Shown here: piece by piece, positions 1 to 8,698 of the stretch
Position numbering within the stretch: the first letter of the stretch is position 1
How the letters are laid out: each line of letters begins with the position of its first letter
From: Candidatus Omnitrophota bacterium
GTDB taxonomy: Bacteria > Omnitrophota > Gorgyraeia > Zapsychrales > Fredricksoniimonadaceae
DNA: 41,500 nucleotides
Direction: 5' to 3'
NCBI GenBank assembly: GCA_015233335.1
Contig: JADFXX010000017.1
Coordinates: 1 to 41,500 of the forward strand
Notes under the pieces: model-generated
Told to the model about the DNA's origin: nothing
What the model saw: only the letters and a program-made list of their open reading frames with translations
Databases searched by the model: none
Made by a program: the position numbers and the translations under genes

Positions 1-316
1 TTTTAAAAAGTAGTCGGCTCAGGGCCCAGACCAGAGTTACGGCCAGCATATGCACGGTAAAATTGAAAATGTGATAGCCCTGCGGATCGAGCTGGTTGAA
101 ATGATAATTCAATGCGAAAGAATACATGCCCACCAAGCGGGTCATGGGGAAAAAATGCCACATCCAAGGAATGTTGCTGAAATGCTTGATGTAGGGATTA
201 TTGACAATAAAATCATTATCGTCAAAAACAAAACCAGCAACGAACGTCTGTGCGTAGATCAAAAGGCCCAAGAGTAAGATGAGGCCAACCCGTATTTTAA
301 GGCTAATGTTGTTCAT
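1..316 (-). CDS. N-terminal part of a TMTC/PMT-like GT-C membrane glycosyltransferase (cut by window edge)
   Basis: This reading frame opens at an ATG (complement of 314-316) and runs off the left edge after about 105 codons, so only the N-terminus is visible. A short basic start precedes a hydrophobic segment (about residues 9-29). Next comes the motif FVFDDNDFIVNNP, an acidic pair in the first extracytoplasmic loop, as in TMTC/PMT-like GT-C transferases that use lipid-linked sugars. A second hydrophobic stretch follows near residue 90. It overlaps the end of the upstream glycoside-hydrolase-like gene by 14 bases and is the last visible member of the leuC-led operon. GT-C membership is inferred from the first-loop pattern and hydrophobicity. 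Proteins of this type often carry C-terminal TPRs, which would lie outside the window. Confidence 0.7.
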   Translation of the reverse strand, partial: MNNISLKIRVGLILLLGLLIYAQTFVAGFVFDDNDFIVNNPYIKHFSNIPWMWHFFPMTRLVGMYSFALNYHFNQLDPQGYHIFNFTVHMLAVTLVWALSRLLFK

Positions 317-1403
317 TGCCGGTTAAAAACATATGCAGATTAGGGTTCTCCAATAAACTACCGTAATGAAAAATAACACAACTGGAACCCATTTTTTCAC
401 AGAGGAGGAATTCCTGCTTAAATATTCCGGGCGTATGGACCAATTTATATGCCCCTACGGCTATTTTTACCTTTGAAAAATCCCTTGTTTTTGTTTTTAT
501 CTGTGCAATCCATCTTTCGAATTGTTTGGGATCAACGGAGTAATTCATGATCGTCACAAAATCGACCAAACCACTCGAAAGCCAGGACGGCCAATCCTGA
601 TAAGCCTCATCAAAGGCGCGTACGTAAGGCATACACCCTGTTGTCGAAACCTGCATATGCCCATGTCGTGCCCGTACTATGCTAACCATTTTTTCTAAAA
701 CTTCTGTGACTTGGGCGCGCCTGAAATCTTTCCAAATTGAACTTTTTTCATCGATAGCGCTAAGGCCGGTCATCTTCTTAAAACGCGCTATATTGATCTT
801 TGTATAACCATAATGAGGATCCGAATCCGGGTAACGAATATAATCAAACTGGATGCCATCCAAATTTGGATAAGCATGTACGATTTCCTCGACTATTTTT
901 GCAAGGTCCTCCCTCACCCGCCAATCACCCGGCTCAAGGAAGTATTGTTGGTCGACCTTAAAATCCTCAATTTTATTTTTTTCTTTAGAATTCCGAGTTA
1001 AAACATCAGTTCCATACTTTTTAATAAAATTCGCATTCATATTATTACCCAAACTCAAAAGATTCAGCCACGCATGTACTTGAATCCCTTGGGCATGGGC
1101 TTGCCTAATAAGTAACGCCAGAGGATCTCCCCTGAGAATTTCTTTATATTTTTCATAAGGAGTTTTGTCTGCGACTTCTGACGGGAACCAAGCCTGGCCT
1201 CTGTAATATATCTGGACAAAAAGAATCTTGATTTGAGCTTGTTTCGCAAAATCAATAAGCTTGGCGATTTCCTGACGGCTTGAAAGGACCGGCGGGTCCT
1301 GTATAACTGAAACAAAAAGAGCCCTTGGAGGCATATCTTTAGAGAATGCTAAGGGGAAAAAAACAAAAAAGAACCCTAAAACTAAATATATAAATCTATT
1401 CAT
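303..1403 (-). CDS. GHL10-type (DUF187-like) glycoside-hydrolase-like protein, secreted
   Basis: The protein has about 366 residues and starts with a signal peptide (MNRFIYLVLGFFFVFFPLAFS), so it should act outside the inner membrane. The body resembles the GHL10/YngK family of TIM-barrel glycoside-hydrolase-like proteins. FVSVIQDPP opens the barrel, LFVQIYYRGQAWFPS follows, then VHAWLNLL and the hallmark LDGIQFDYIRYP at about residues 182-193, whose acidic residues are the likely catalytic or sugar-contacting ones. I chose the ATG at 1403. A TTG at 1415, in a TTGA overlap with the upstream stop and with AAAGG ahead of it, is an equally plausible start. The CE4 deacetylase gene directly upstream makes a PgaB-like two-enzyme pair that could trim or deacetylate an exported polysaccharide. 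The substrate cannot be read from sequence. Confidence 0.8.
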   Translation of the reverse strand: MNRFIYLVLGFFFVFFPLAFSKDMPPRALFVSVIQDPPVLSSRQEIAKLIDFAKQAQIKILFVQIYYRGQAWFPSEVADKTPYEKYKEILRGDPLALLIRQAHAQGIQVHAWLNLLSLGNNMNANFIKKYGTDVLTRNSKEKNKIEDFKVDQQYFLEPGDWRVREDLAKIVEEIVHAYPNLDGIQFDYIRYPDSDPHYGYTKINIARFKKMTGLSAIDEKSSIWKDFRRAQVTEVLEKMVSIVRARHGHMQVSTTGCMPYVRAFDEAYQDWPSWLSSGLVDFVTIMNYSVDPKQFERWIAQIKTKTRDFSKVKIAVGAYKLVHTPGIFKQEFLLCEKMGSSCVIFHYGSLLENPNLHMFLTGNEQH

Positions 1404-1411
1404 ACTTGAAC

Positions 1412-2170
1412 TCAATCAAAACCTTTAATATGGGCCACGCAATCCAGATTATCCTGACCTTCAATGGCAAAGCGCTGTAATGTATATGATTGGTCAGCGC
1501 GAAAAAGATAGCCGCCATTGAGGCCGCTTAGTGTGACAGCCCCTTCATAACCTGCTGACTTGGTTATCGCAATCACATCCTGTGTATATTTACCATAAGG
1601 ATACGCCAACACAATGACCGTCTTATTCAAATGTTTTTCTAAAACACTTTTTGACTGGAAAATCTCAAAACGCGCCTGTTCATGCGACACATCTGCAAGG
1701 TTCGGGTGAGTCACAGTATGCGCCTCAATATCCATACCGGCGCCAGACATTTCCAGAATTTTTTCCCAATCCATAAATGCCGAATGCCCGACCGAATCCG
1801 TAATAATAAAAAAAGTTGCGACAAATCCCCGCTTTTTTAAAATCGGAAAAACAACAGAGTAATGATCCTTCAAGCCATCATCAAAAGAAAGCACGATTGG
1901 TTTAGGCGGCAGGGCTTGAGCATGCTTAAGATGACCGATCAATTGCTGCATGGTAATGGGGTGAAATCTGTGACGAAAAACCCAATCCATTTGAGCCTCA
2001 AACTTCTCAGGAGACAGTGACCATCTGTGCATGGGACGAGAGGCATTGGCCGGCACATCGTTAATGTGATGGTACAAAAGTATCGGGATTTCTTCTGACC
2101 CAAGGGCTTGCATGCCGCAAAAGATCATGCCCGAAATCAAAGCACACAACAATCGAATCACTCTAAACAT
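1412..2170 (-). CDS. CE4-family polysaccharide deacetylase, secreted
   Basis: This is a NodB-homology (carbohydrate esterase 4) deacetylase of 252 residues with a signal peptide over residues 1-24. It should remove N-acetyl or O-acetyl groups from an envelope polysaccharide. Visible motifs are ILLYHHI near residue 30, the metal and catalytic motif SFDDG with D97 and D98, and the metal-binding HTVTHPN with H151 and H155. Close to the C-terminus AYPYGKY supplies the usual aromatic/proline segment. The order YHH...SFDDG...HTxxHP is that of PgaB/IcaB-like poly-N-acetylglucosamine deacetylases. It starts 2 bases after the patatin gene and ends overlapping the GHL10-like gene, so the three are probably co-translated. 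The family is clear; the substrate is inferred. Confidence 0.9.
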   Translation of the reverse strand: MFRVIRLLCALISGMIFCGMQALGSEEIPILLYHHINDVPANASRPMHRWSLSPEKFEAQMDWVFRHRFHPITMQQLIGHLKHAQALPPKPIVLSFDDGLKDHYSVVFPILKKRGFVATFFIITDSVGHSAFMDWEKILEMSGAGMDIEAHTVTHPNLADVSHEQARFEIFQSKSVLEKHLNKTVIVLAYPYGKYTQDVIAITKSAGYEGAVTLSGLNGGYLFRADQSYTLQRFAIEGQDNLDCVAHIKGFD

Positions 2171-2172
2171 AG

Positions 2173-4311
2173 TTATCTATTCACTAGCTCTTTAATGGCA
2201 GGCAGGGCTTTGATAGCGGCATCTTCACCGCGTTTGATCAACTCATTGACTTGATATAATTCAAACCAACTAACTCCTCTTAAATCCGGATGGATGTGTA
2301 CGTCGGCTTGTTTGGCACTTTGTTCCGCTATAAGAAATTCTGTTGCCTGCAAAGTACGAACAATGATGTCGGCAATATTAGGCATAAAGATCCTTGATAT
2401 GAACCTGCCTATACGAAAACCCATAAACTTAAACGGATGTTTGTCAAAAGGAATTTCCAGGCATACTTTAACGTTTGCTTCTTCTAACTTTTGCCCCCAA
2501 TCAACCTCTTCTGAGGACTGCAATACATTGACCGCGATAATCTTCTTAATACCCATATCAGCTAAAACATTAGTCGGTAAAGGATTTAAAACGCCTCCGT
2601 CAATAATCATTTGCTTGCCTTCCATCACAGGAGTGATAACGCCGGGGATAGCCACACTTTTTTGCACCGCGTCAATCAAAAATCCATCACTAACAACAAT
2701 TTCCCTTCGGTGAAATAGATCATAGACTACGATCTTTAATGGGATTTTAATATCGAGAAAAGTCCTATGCCCAAGCTTGCCCTTAAGCCACTGACGTATG
2801 CCCTCCCCTCTCACTACCCCTGAAATGGGTAAAGACAGAGGAAAAACCACAAACATAAATATTAAACAAATGATATAAAACTTAAATATGATTAATATCA
2901 GCATAATTATAAAAATTAACAAAGCACGTTCCAAAGGTGGATCAAAAAGCTCCAACATCCCGGATTTATTTTCAAATTCACGCCCGAATTGTTCCATCTC
3001 ATCCGCGGCGTATCCAGAGGCCCATAGGCTGGCAATCAGCGCTCCCATACTGCTACCGACAAGCATGTCAATGGGGATATTTTCACGCTCTAAAACCTTG
3101 ATAACACCAATATGTGCTAAACCCAAAGCCGCTCCGCCTCCCAGGACGAGTCCGATCATTCCCTTGCCGATCTGGCGTGCGAGGCGGCATAAAGTCTGGG
3201 CGTATTCACTTTTTGCATCCACTTCTACAAACGCAAAACCAGGGATAGGTTCTTTATAAATAAACTCAACAGGCTGTAAATGAGGTAAAATCAAAAAAAC
3301 ATCGGAGTTGAGTATTTTCTTGATTTCCCGGGTCATCATATGATTCTCGGTGCTGACCCCGCTGATAATAACTTGCACGCTGTCCGCACGAAACCTTAAT
3401 TTGAGCTGCTCTCTTAATCGATCGATTAACTGACGGGTAATTTCCAGATCCTTCTTACAATCCATGACCACCAAATGAATGACATCTGACTGTATTAACA
3501 TTTTCATGACCACATCATCCATCTCACTGGGCAGATCCAGAACAATATAGTAATAGTCATTGACTAGAGTCCCCAGGAATTGGACGATCTTCCCCATAAG
3601 TCTGGCATTCTGCGGATCAAATTTAAGACTTAAAAGATCGATCGAGAGCGCATCTCGAGTAATAGAATCAAGGACCGTACCATTCTCAATTGGAATATCT
3701 GCCAAATCGTTCCTTTGCCCTGCCTTGTCAGCAGATAAACTCAAAAGCAAAACTTTTTTATTAGTCTGTTCCTTTAACCCCAAAGCTAAATTCACCGCAT
3801 AAGTTGAACTGCCGGCTCCTTGCAGGGGGCCATAAACAGAAATAACAGTGCTTTCCTGAGCATCCTTGGTATGCGTGACCTGATGACGGTATCGTTGAGA
3901 CAAACTCTTGCTTAAGGCTACAGCCAACCTAGGAGCTGATTTAAGCAGCTTAGAAAAGCTGTCTTTATTAATTCTAATTATAATGGAGTCATTAACAGCT
4001 TCATAGGTACAGGAATGACTCTCTCCTGTTAGTGTCGAAATAATGCCAAAATGCATCCCGCGAAGGATAAACCCGATTTCTTCTTTTTGGCCGGCAGAAT
4101 TAAAATTATAAGAATATACCCTTCCTGAAACTAAAGCATAAAAAGCGTCGGCAGGAGCTCCTTGCTGACAAATGATATCCCCCTTATTATACTCGACGAT
4201 TTCTACATGACGGCTGATACGATTTAAGACAAAATCGTTTAACCCCTGGAAGATAGGAATTTGTTTAAGAAGAGGCAGTTTATTATTGAAAGATGGCGAT
4301 TGTTCGCTCAT
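2173..4311 (-). CDS. cNMP-binding-fold / MinD-like / patatin phospholipase fusion
   Basis: A 712-residue three-part protein of the bacterial NTE/patatin type. Residues 14-140 form a cyclic-nucleotide-binding-like beta barrel, but the phosphate-binding RxA signature is not evident (GESHSCTYEA instead), so ligand binding is doubtful. Residues 154-380 look like a MinD/CpaE-type domain whose P-loop is degenerate: GPLQGAGSST lacks both lysines of the deviant Walker A motif. Residues 385-690 are patatin: the oxyanion-hole glycine motif VLGGGAALGLAHIG, the nucleophile elbow GSSMG with S421, and DGG with D571 completing the Ser-Asp dyad. A strongly hydrophobic stretch (about 464-492) sits inside the patatin domain and probably anchors it to the membrane. 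It likely hydrolyses lysophospholipids or phospholipids. The start is the ATG at 4311, 23 bases after the HicB-like gene. Confidence 0.88.
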   Translation of the reverse strand: MSEQSPSFNNKLPLLKQIPIFQGLNDFVLNRISRHVEIVEYNKGDIICQQGAPADAFYALVSGRVYSYNFNSAGQKEEIGFILRGMHFGIISTLTGESHSCTYEAVNDSIIIRINKDSFSKLLKSAPRLAVALSKSLSQRYRHQVTHTKDAQESTVISVYGPLQGAGSSTYAVNLALGLKEQTNKKVLLLSLSADKAGQRNDLADIPIENGTVLDSITRDALSIDLLSLKFDPQNARLMGKIVQFLGTLVNDYYYIVLDLPSEMDDVVMKMLIQSDVIHLVVMDCKKDLEITRQLIDRLREQLKLRFRADSVQVIISGVSTENHMMTREIKKILNSDVFLILPHLQPVEFIYKEPIPGFAFVEVDAKSEYAQTLCRLARQIGKGMIGLVLGGGAALGLAHIGVIKVLERENIPIDMLVGSSMGALIASLWASGYAADEMEQFGREFENKSGMLELFDPPLERALLIFIIMLILIIFKFYIICLIFMFVVFPLSLPISGVVRGEGIRQWLKGKLGHRTFLDIKIPLKIVVYDLFHRREIVVSDGFLIDAVQKSVAIPGVITPVMEGKQMIIDGGVLNPLPTNVLADMGIKKIIAVNVLQSSEEVDWGQKLEEANVKVCLEIPFDKHPFKFMGFRIGRFISRIFMPNIADIIVRTLQATEFLIAEQSAKQADVHIHPDLRGVSWFELYQVNELIKRGEDAAIKALPAIKELVNR

Positions 4312-4334
4312 AGCTATACAGATTAAATTTCGGG

Positions 4335-4490
4335 TTAACGTTCTTTTTTCTTCAGCGTACGCTTAAGCGCCTTGGCCATGCGGTCCAAAGCTTCTTGCCT
4401 GGTTTTGCCTTCAGTCAAATGGTCTTGACAAATAGCGGCATACCCGCTGCGATTCTTAATTTTGAAAACATCGGTCTTATTTTTCTGCAT
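4335..4490 (-). CDS. Short HicB-like protein (51 aa), orphan
   Basis: A 51-codon frame with an ideal ribosome site (AGGAGG, spacing 6) in front of its ATG (complement of 4488-4490). The peptide starts MQKNKTDVFKIKN, continues GYAAICQDHLTEGKTRQEA and ends in a basic helix. The pattern of a short strand, a (G)YxAxC strand, a loop, then T-x-x-E-A and an amphipathic helix matches the alpha/beta core of HicB/UPF0150 antitoxin-like proteins, but no DNA-binding domain follows. It overlaps the end of the dehydrogenase gene by 14 bases and precedes the patatin gene. No HicA toxin is next to it. The strong ribosome site argues that it is translated; the HicB link is a fold-level guess. Confidence 0.6.
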   Translation of the reverse strand: MQKNKTDVFKIKNRSGYAAICQDHLTEGKTRQEALDRMAKALKRTLKKKER

Positions 4491-5328
4491 AAACAATCCT
4501 CCTGAAAATATTTGAAATTAACGGCGGCGGTAAAAATTTTTGCGTCTTGATACGCATCCAAGAAGAAAAGTCAGATACATATCTCAAACGCGGATGAGGT
4601 TTATTAATGATTTTCTCAATGAGCCGGGCCACATCTTCAGGGTCACGCTTAAGTTTGCTGATAGTTTGCTTTGAAAGACTCTTTAGTCTTTGACTGAAAG
4701 GAAAATACGGGCTTTGTTCATTATCGAAATTCTTAGCATAATGCGCGTTCTGAGTAAAAATATTGGTAGGATAGCTTCCCGGCTCAACTATACAGACTGA
4801 AATTCCAAATAAACTTAACTCAAAATAGAGACTTTCGCTAAAAGCTTCCAGTGCCCATTTGCTGGCATTATAAGCACCCAAACAAGGACTTGCAACTTGA
4901 CCAGCCACACTTGAAATATTAATTATTCTTCCCTTAGATCTTCGACGCATTAGAGGGATAACCTCACGGCAGACATTCTGTACTCCGAAGAAATTAACTT
5001 CCATTTGCTGGCGCATGTCTTCTTCAGACAGGTCTTCAAAAAACCCGCCAATACCATAACCCGCATTGTTAATAAGAACATCTATACCCTGATGTTTTTC
5101 TTGGATTTCTTCAACGACTTCCTTAATCGTATTTTTCTTGGTAACATCAAGTAAACGGATAAAAGCCTGGGCATGACGGGCAGCTAATTCATTCTCTAAA
5201 GTCCCCCGGCCATTAAAATTGCGCATGGTCGCCCAAACACAATGGCCGCTGGAAGCCAACCGTGCTGCTGTCAAAAGACCAAAACCACTCGAACAGCCTG
5301 TCACTAAAATAATTTTCTGATTGTTCAT
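4477..5328 (-). CDS. Short-chain dehydrogenase/reductase (classical SDR)
   Basis: A 283-residue NAD(P)-dependent oxidoreductase with a Rossmann fold. The cofactor motif TGCSSGFG lies at residues 10-17, the structural NNAG at 87-90, a serine of the NISS motif near 139-140, and the catalytic YNASK at Y153 and K157. Its length, and a C-terminal extension beyond about residue 250 with hydrophobic and basic segments, fit SDRs that act on lipophilic or carbonyl substrates near membranes; the actual substrate is unknown. It begins one base after the aroC stop codon without a clear Shine-Dalgarno sequence, suggesting translational coupling, and its end carries the ribosome site of the HicB-like gene. 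Confidence 0.9.
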   Translation of the reverse strand: MNNQKIILVTGCSSGFGLLTAARLASSGHCVWATMRNFNGRGTLENELAARHAQAFIRLLDVTKKNTIKEVVEEIQEKHQGIDVLINNAGYGIGGFFEDLSEEDMRQQMEVNFFGVQNVCREVIPLMRRRSKGRIINISSVAGQVASPCLGAYNASKWALEAFSESLYFELSLFGISVCIVEPGSYPTNIFTQNAHYAKNFDNEQSPYFPFSQRLKSLSKQTISKLKRDPEDVARLIEKIINKPHPRLRYVSDFSSWMRIKTQKFLPPPLISNIFRRIVYAEK

Positions 5329-5329
5329 A

Positions 5330-6397
5330 TCAGAGATTGGTGGCTACTTGCAGCATCAAGGCATCCACCAAAGTCAAAGCTATCATCGCTTCAGCCACAG
5401 GGACTATCCTAGGCGCCAGGCAGGGATCGTGGCGGCCTTTAATTTGCACCTGGACCTCTTGGCATTTGACATTAAGGGTTTTTTGCAACTGAGGTATAGA
5501 TGACGGCGGTTTGAGTCCTAAACGTATAACAATATCTTCGCCAGTGGATATCCCGCCTAAAATACCGCCGGCGTGGTTGGTTAAGGTCCCCACCCGTTGA
5601 CCTTTCAGAACAAACCGGTCATTATTCACAGAGCCGCTCAACTGGCTTGCGCCAAAACCATCACCAAACTCAATTGCTTTGACCGAGCCGATGGACATCA
5701 ACGCATGAGCCAAACGAGCATTAAGTTTATCAAAGCAGGGATCTCCCCATCCGGGCGGGCAACCCTTAACAACACATTCAAGGACAGCCCCAACGGAATC
5801 GCCTTTTTTTCTGGCCTCTTCGATCTTGGCGATCATAAGGGGCGCTGCTTTTGCATCCGGTGTACGAACAATATTCTTTTCAATAGCCTTGTAATCGATA
5901 TCGTGAGCATATATGTTCCCGACGCCTAAGGTATAAACGATAATTTGGACATTTTGTTTTGCCAAAATTTTCTTAGCCACAGCCCCGGCAGCCACTCGTG
6001 CGGCTGTTTCACGGCCAGAAGAACGCCCTCCTCCGCGATAATCGCGAAAGCCATACTTTGCCATCACGCTAAAATCCGCATGTCCCGGTCGAAAAACATC
6101 TTTAATGTTCTCATAATCTTTGGAACGCGCATCTTCATTGCGAATAAGAATGGCCAATGGGGCACCTGTCGTTTTACCTTCAAATAAACCGGAAAGAATT
6201 TCGGCCTTATCTGATTCTTTACGCTGGGTCGTAATCTTGCTTTGTCCCGGACGGCGACGGTCTAAATCTTTTTGAATATCAGCTTCTGATAAGGGCAATC
6301 TTGAGGGGACACCATCGACGATAACTCCGATAGCAGGCCCATGGCTTTCGCCAAAGGTAGTAATTTTAAAAAGTTGTCCGAACGAATTTCCGGCCAT
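5330..6397 (-). CDS. aroC: Chorismate synthase
   Basis: Chorismate synthase converts 5-enolpyruvylshikimate-3-phosphate to chorismate using reduced FMN; it is the last common step toward aromatic amino acids and folate. The 355-residue length is normal. Family signatures are all present: FGESHG near residue 15, DxRRPGQ near 46, RPGHADF near 104-110, the long arginine/glycine signature RGGGRSSGRETAARVAAGA around 121-139, and GGISTGEDI near 279. It starts 2 bases after the ilvD stop and ends one base before the dehydrogenase, so it is part of the same operon. No other shikimate-pathway gene is in the window. Confidence 0.97.
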   Translation of the reverse strand: MAGNSFGQLFKITTFGESHGPAIGVIVDGVPSRLPLSEADIQKDLDRRRPGQSKITTQRKESDKAEILSGLFEGKTTGAPLAILIRNEDARSKDYENIKDVFRPGHADFSVMAKYGFRDYRGGGRSSGRETAARVAAGAVAKKILAKQNVQIIVYTLGVGNIYAHDIDYKAIEKNIVRTPDAKAAPLMIAKIEEARKKGDSVGAVLECVVKGCPPGWGDPCFDKLNARLAHALMSIGSVKAIEFGDGFGASQLSGSVNNDRFVLKGQRVGTLTNHAGGILGGISTGEDIVIRLGLKPPSSIPQLQKTLNVKCQEVQVQIKGRHDPCLAPRIVPVAEAMIALTLVDALMLQVATNL

Positions 6398-6399
6398 AA

Positions 6400-8076
6400 T
6401 TATTTATCCGTCACGGCACCTTCTGAGGCGCTGGTAACCAGTTTAGCATATTTTGCTAAAACGCCGTGTGTATATTTTGATTTTGGCGCCTTCCAGAGTT
6501 TATGACGTTTTTTGATCTCTCCTACAGGAACATTTAAATTGATTTGCCGCTTAACCGCATCGATCGTGATCTTATCTCCATTCTTAACAATAGCCAAAAG
6601 ACCGCCGCTATAAGCTTCAGGAGTTATATGCCCGACTACAAATCCATGACTTCCTCCGGAAAAACGGCCGTCTGTAATCAAAGCCACGTCCTTGCCTAAA
6701 CCTTTTCCCATAATAGCAGAGGTAGGAGAAAGCATCTCTCGCATCCCGGGACCGCCGCGCGGTCCTTCATAACGGATGACAACCACATCCCCCTTAACGA
6801 TTTTACCCTTCAAAATAGCTTTAAGCGCTTTTTCTTCAGAATCAAATACTTTAGCCGTACCGGTAAATAGCAACCCTTCTTTACCCGTAATCTTAGCAAC
6901 GGCGCCATCGGGTGCCAAATTCCCATATAACATCACAAGATGGCCTTCTTTTTTGATAGGATTATTCAAAGGACGAATAATCTTTTGCCCTTCAGGGTAT
7001 GCGCTGATTTCTTTCAAATTTTCACGTAAGGTTCGACCGGTCACCGTCATGCACTCACCATGCAACAATCCTTTGTCCAAAAGCATTTTCATCAAAGGTA
7101 AAAGCCCGCCGATGCCTGCCAATTCAGCAACGACAAAACCGCCGCTGGGTTTAAGGTCTGCCAAAACAGGTGTTTTGCCCCCAATACGGGTAAAATCATT
7201 AAGGGTCAATTTAACACCGGCAGTATGAGCTATGGCAATCAAATGCAAAACAGCATTGGTAGAGCCTCCCAAGGCTGTCACCACGGTTATAGCGTTTTCA
7301 AAAGCTTTCTTGGTCATAATGTCACGGGGTTTAATATCTTTTTGCATCAAATTAATAACCGCCTGACTAGCATTAAAACAATCCAATTCCTTTTCTCGTG
7401 AAACCGCAATTTGCATGGAACTGTTGGGCAAACTCATACCCAAAGCTTCGATAGCGCTGGCCATCGTATTGGCCGTATACATACCGCCGCAGGATCCCGG
7501 CCCGGGAATCGCACAAGTCTCGATTTCTTTAAGTTCTTCATCGGAAATCTTCTGGGAAGCGTGCTGACCCACCGCTTCGAAGACCGAAACAATATCAACG
7601 TTACGACCTTTATAACAACCCGGCAAGATCGTCCCGCCATAGACAAAGACAGAGGGACGGTTCAACCGGGCCATGGCCATAACACAGCCGGGCATATTCT
7701 TATCGCAGCCGCCGATGGCTACTATCCCATCAAACCCTTCACATCCGCTGACAGTCTCAACCGAATCCGCGATCACCTCACGGGACACAAGAGAATACTT
7801 CATCCCTTCAGTGCCCATGGAAATACCATCTGCCACCGTAATCGTTCCAAAAATGATCCCTTTTCCCCCGGCCGCATTGGCCCCCTCAACAGCCTTAAGG
7901 GCAAGTTTATCAATATGCATATTGCAGGGGGTCAGCATGCTCCAAGTAGAAACCACGCCGATTTGCGGCTTTTGAAAATCTTCATCTTTAAAACCAACGG
8001 CACGCAGCATGGATCTATTGGGAGCGCGGTCATGCCCATCAACAATTTGAGAAGAAAATTTTCTTAGATCCGACAT
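6400..8076 (-). CDS. ilvD: Dihydroxy-acid dehydratase
   Basis: IlvD dehydrates 2,3-dihydroxy-isovalerate and -methylvalerate to the 2-oxo acids in valine and isoleucine synthesis, using an Fe-S cluster and Mg. The three cluster cysteines are visible in [16 protein letters not shown] and [11 protein letters not shown]. The C-terminal part carries [12 protein letters not shown] and the substrate region TDGRFSGG. I place the start at the ATG at 8076 (protein MSDLRKF, 558 aa, normal length), with GAAAGG about 9 bases upstream. This leaves a 2-base gap to leuD. The longer ATG at 8097 would overlap leuD by 19 bases. IlvD also makes the oxo acid that feeds leucine synthesis, which fits the leuCD neighbours. 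Confidence 0.97.
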   Translation of the reverse strand: MSDLRKFSSQIVDGHDRAPNRSMLRAVGFKDEDFQKPQIGVVSTWSMLTPCNMHIDKLALKAVEGANAAGGKGIIFGTITVADGISMGTEGMKYSLVSREVIADSVETVSGCEGFDGIVAIGGCDKNMPGCVMAMARLNRPSVFVYGGTILPGCYKGRNVDIVSVFEAVGQHASQKISDEELKEIETCAIPGPGSCGGMYTANTMASAIEALGMSLPNSSMQIAVSREKELDCFNASQAVINLMQKDIKPRDIMTKKAFENAITVVTALGGSTNAVLHLIAIAHTAGVKLTLNDFTRIGGKTPVLADLKPSGGFVVAELAGIGGLLPLMKMLLDKGLLHGECMTVTGRTLRENLKEISAYPEGQKIIRPLNNPIKKEGHLVMLYGNLAPDGAVAKITGKEGLLFTGTAKVFDSEEKALKAILKGKIVKGDVVVIRYEGPRGGPGMREMLSPTSAIMGKGLGKDVALITDGRFSGGSHGFVVGHITPEAYSGGLLAIVKNGDKITIDAVKRQINLNVPVGEIKKRHKLWKAPKSKYTHGVLAKYAKLVTSASEGAVTDK

Positions 8077-8078
8077 GC

Positions 8079-8696
8079 CTATACCCTTTCTGTCCATGAG
8101 TACTGTGTTCTAATTTTATTTTCATGAGCTGTAATCTTGTCCTGAAACTGCATGGTCCAACCGATTGAGTCCAAACCTTTGAGAAGGCATTCCTTGTTAA
8201 AAGCATCAATGGAAAAAACATATTTCTTACGGCCTGCTGTAACTGTCTGAGAATTTAAATCTGCACTGATCGCAGCTCCTTTATTTTTACCGACCCAGGA
8301 AAATATTTCATCGACCTCTTCGGACTTTAACCGCGTCAATAAAATACCGTTTTGAACACAGTTATTATAAAAAATGTCCGCGAAGGATGGGGCCACAATT
8401 ACCTTAAACCCAAAATCCGACAGAGCCCATGGGGCATGCTCGCGGCTGGAGCCGCATCCAAAATTGTCCCGAGCCAAAAGTACTGTGGCGCGGCGATAAG
8501 GTTCCTGATTTAAAATAAAATCAGGATTTTCTTGTGTGCCCTCATAGTCCTTAAACCGCCATTCATGGAAAAGATGTTGACCAAATCCCGTTCTTTCAAT
8601 TTTTCTTAAAAACTGTTTCGGAATAATGGCATCTGTATCCACATTAACACGGTCCAAAGGTGCAACAATCCCTGAATGAACTTTAAATGGCTGCAT
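8079..8696 (-). CDS. leuD: 3-isopropylmalate dehydratase small subunit
   Basis: LeuD is the swivel-domain subunit that, with LeuC, isomerises 2-isopropylmalate to 3-isopropylmalate in leucine synthesis. The 205-residue length and the N-terminus [20 protein letters not shown] with [11 protein letters not shown] match the proteobacterial-type (about 200 aa) subunit rather than the short archaeal form. The diagnostic substrate-specificity loop appears as [15 protein letters not shown]. It begins 2 bases after the leuC stop and ends 2 bases before ilvD, so the three form a tight translational unit. Confidence 0.97.
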   Translation of the reverse strand: MQPFKVHSGIVAPLDRVNVDTDAIIPKQFLRKIERTGFGQHLFHEWRFKDYEGTQENPDFILNQEPYRRATVLLARDNFGCGSSREHAPWALSDFGFKVIVAPSFADIFYNNCVQNGILLTRLKSEEVDEIFSWVGKNKGAAISADLNSQTVTAGRKKYVFSIDAFNKECLLKGLDSIGWTMQFQDKITAHENKIRTQYSWTERV

Positions 8697-8698
8697 GA

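Noticed and set aside
50..277. Plus-strand open frame of 75 codons
   Set aside because: It lies antisense to the partial GT-C transferase gene, whose motif and hydrophobic pattern are convincing; no plus-strand signal supports it.
4335..4490. Complete HicAB toxin-antitoxin module
   Set aside because: No HicA-like frame lies within the surrounding gap or overlaps; only the HicB-like partner is seen.
7411..8067. A 218-codon plus-strand frame opposite ilvD
   Set aside because: IlvD on the other strand is unmistakable; the antisense frame has no family features or ribosome site.
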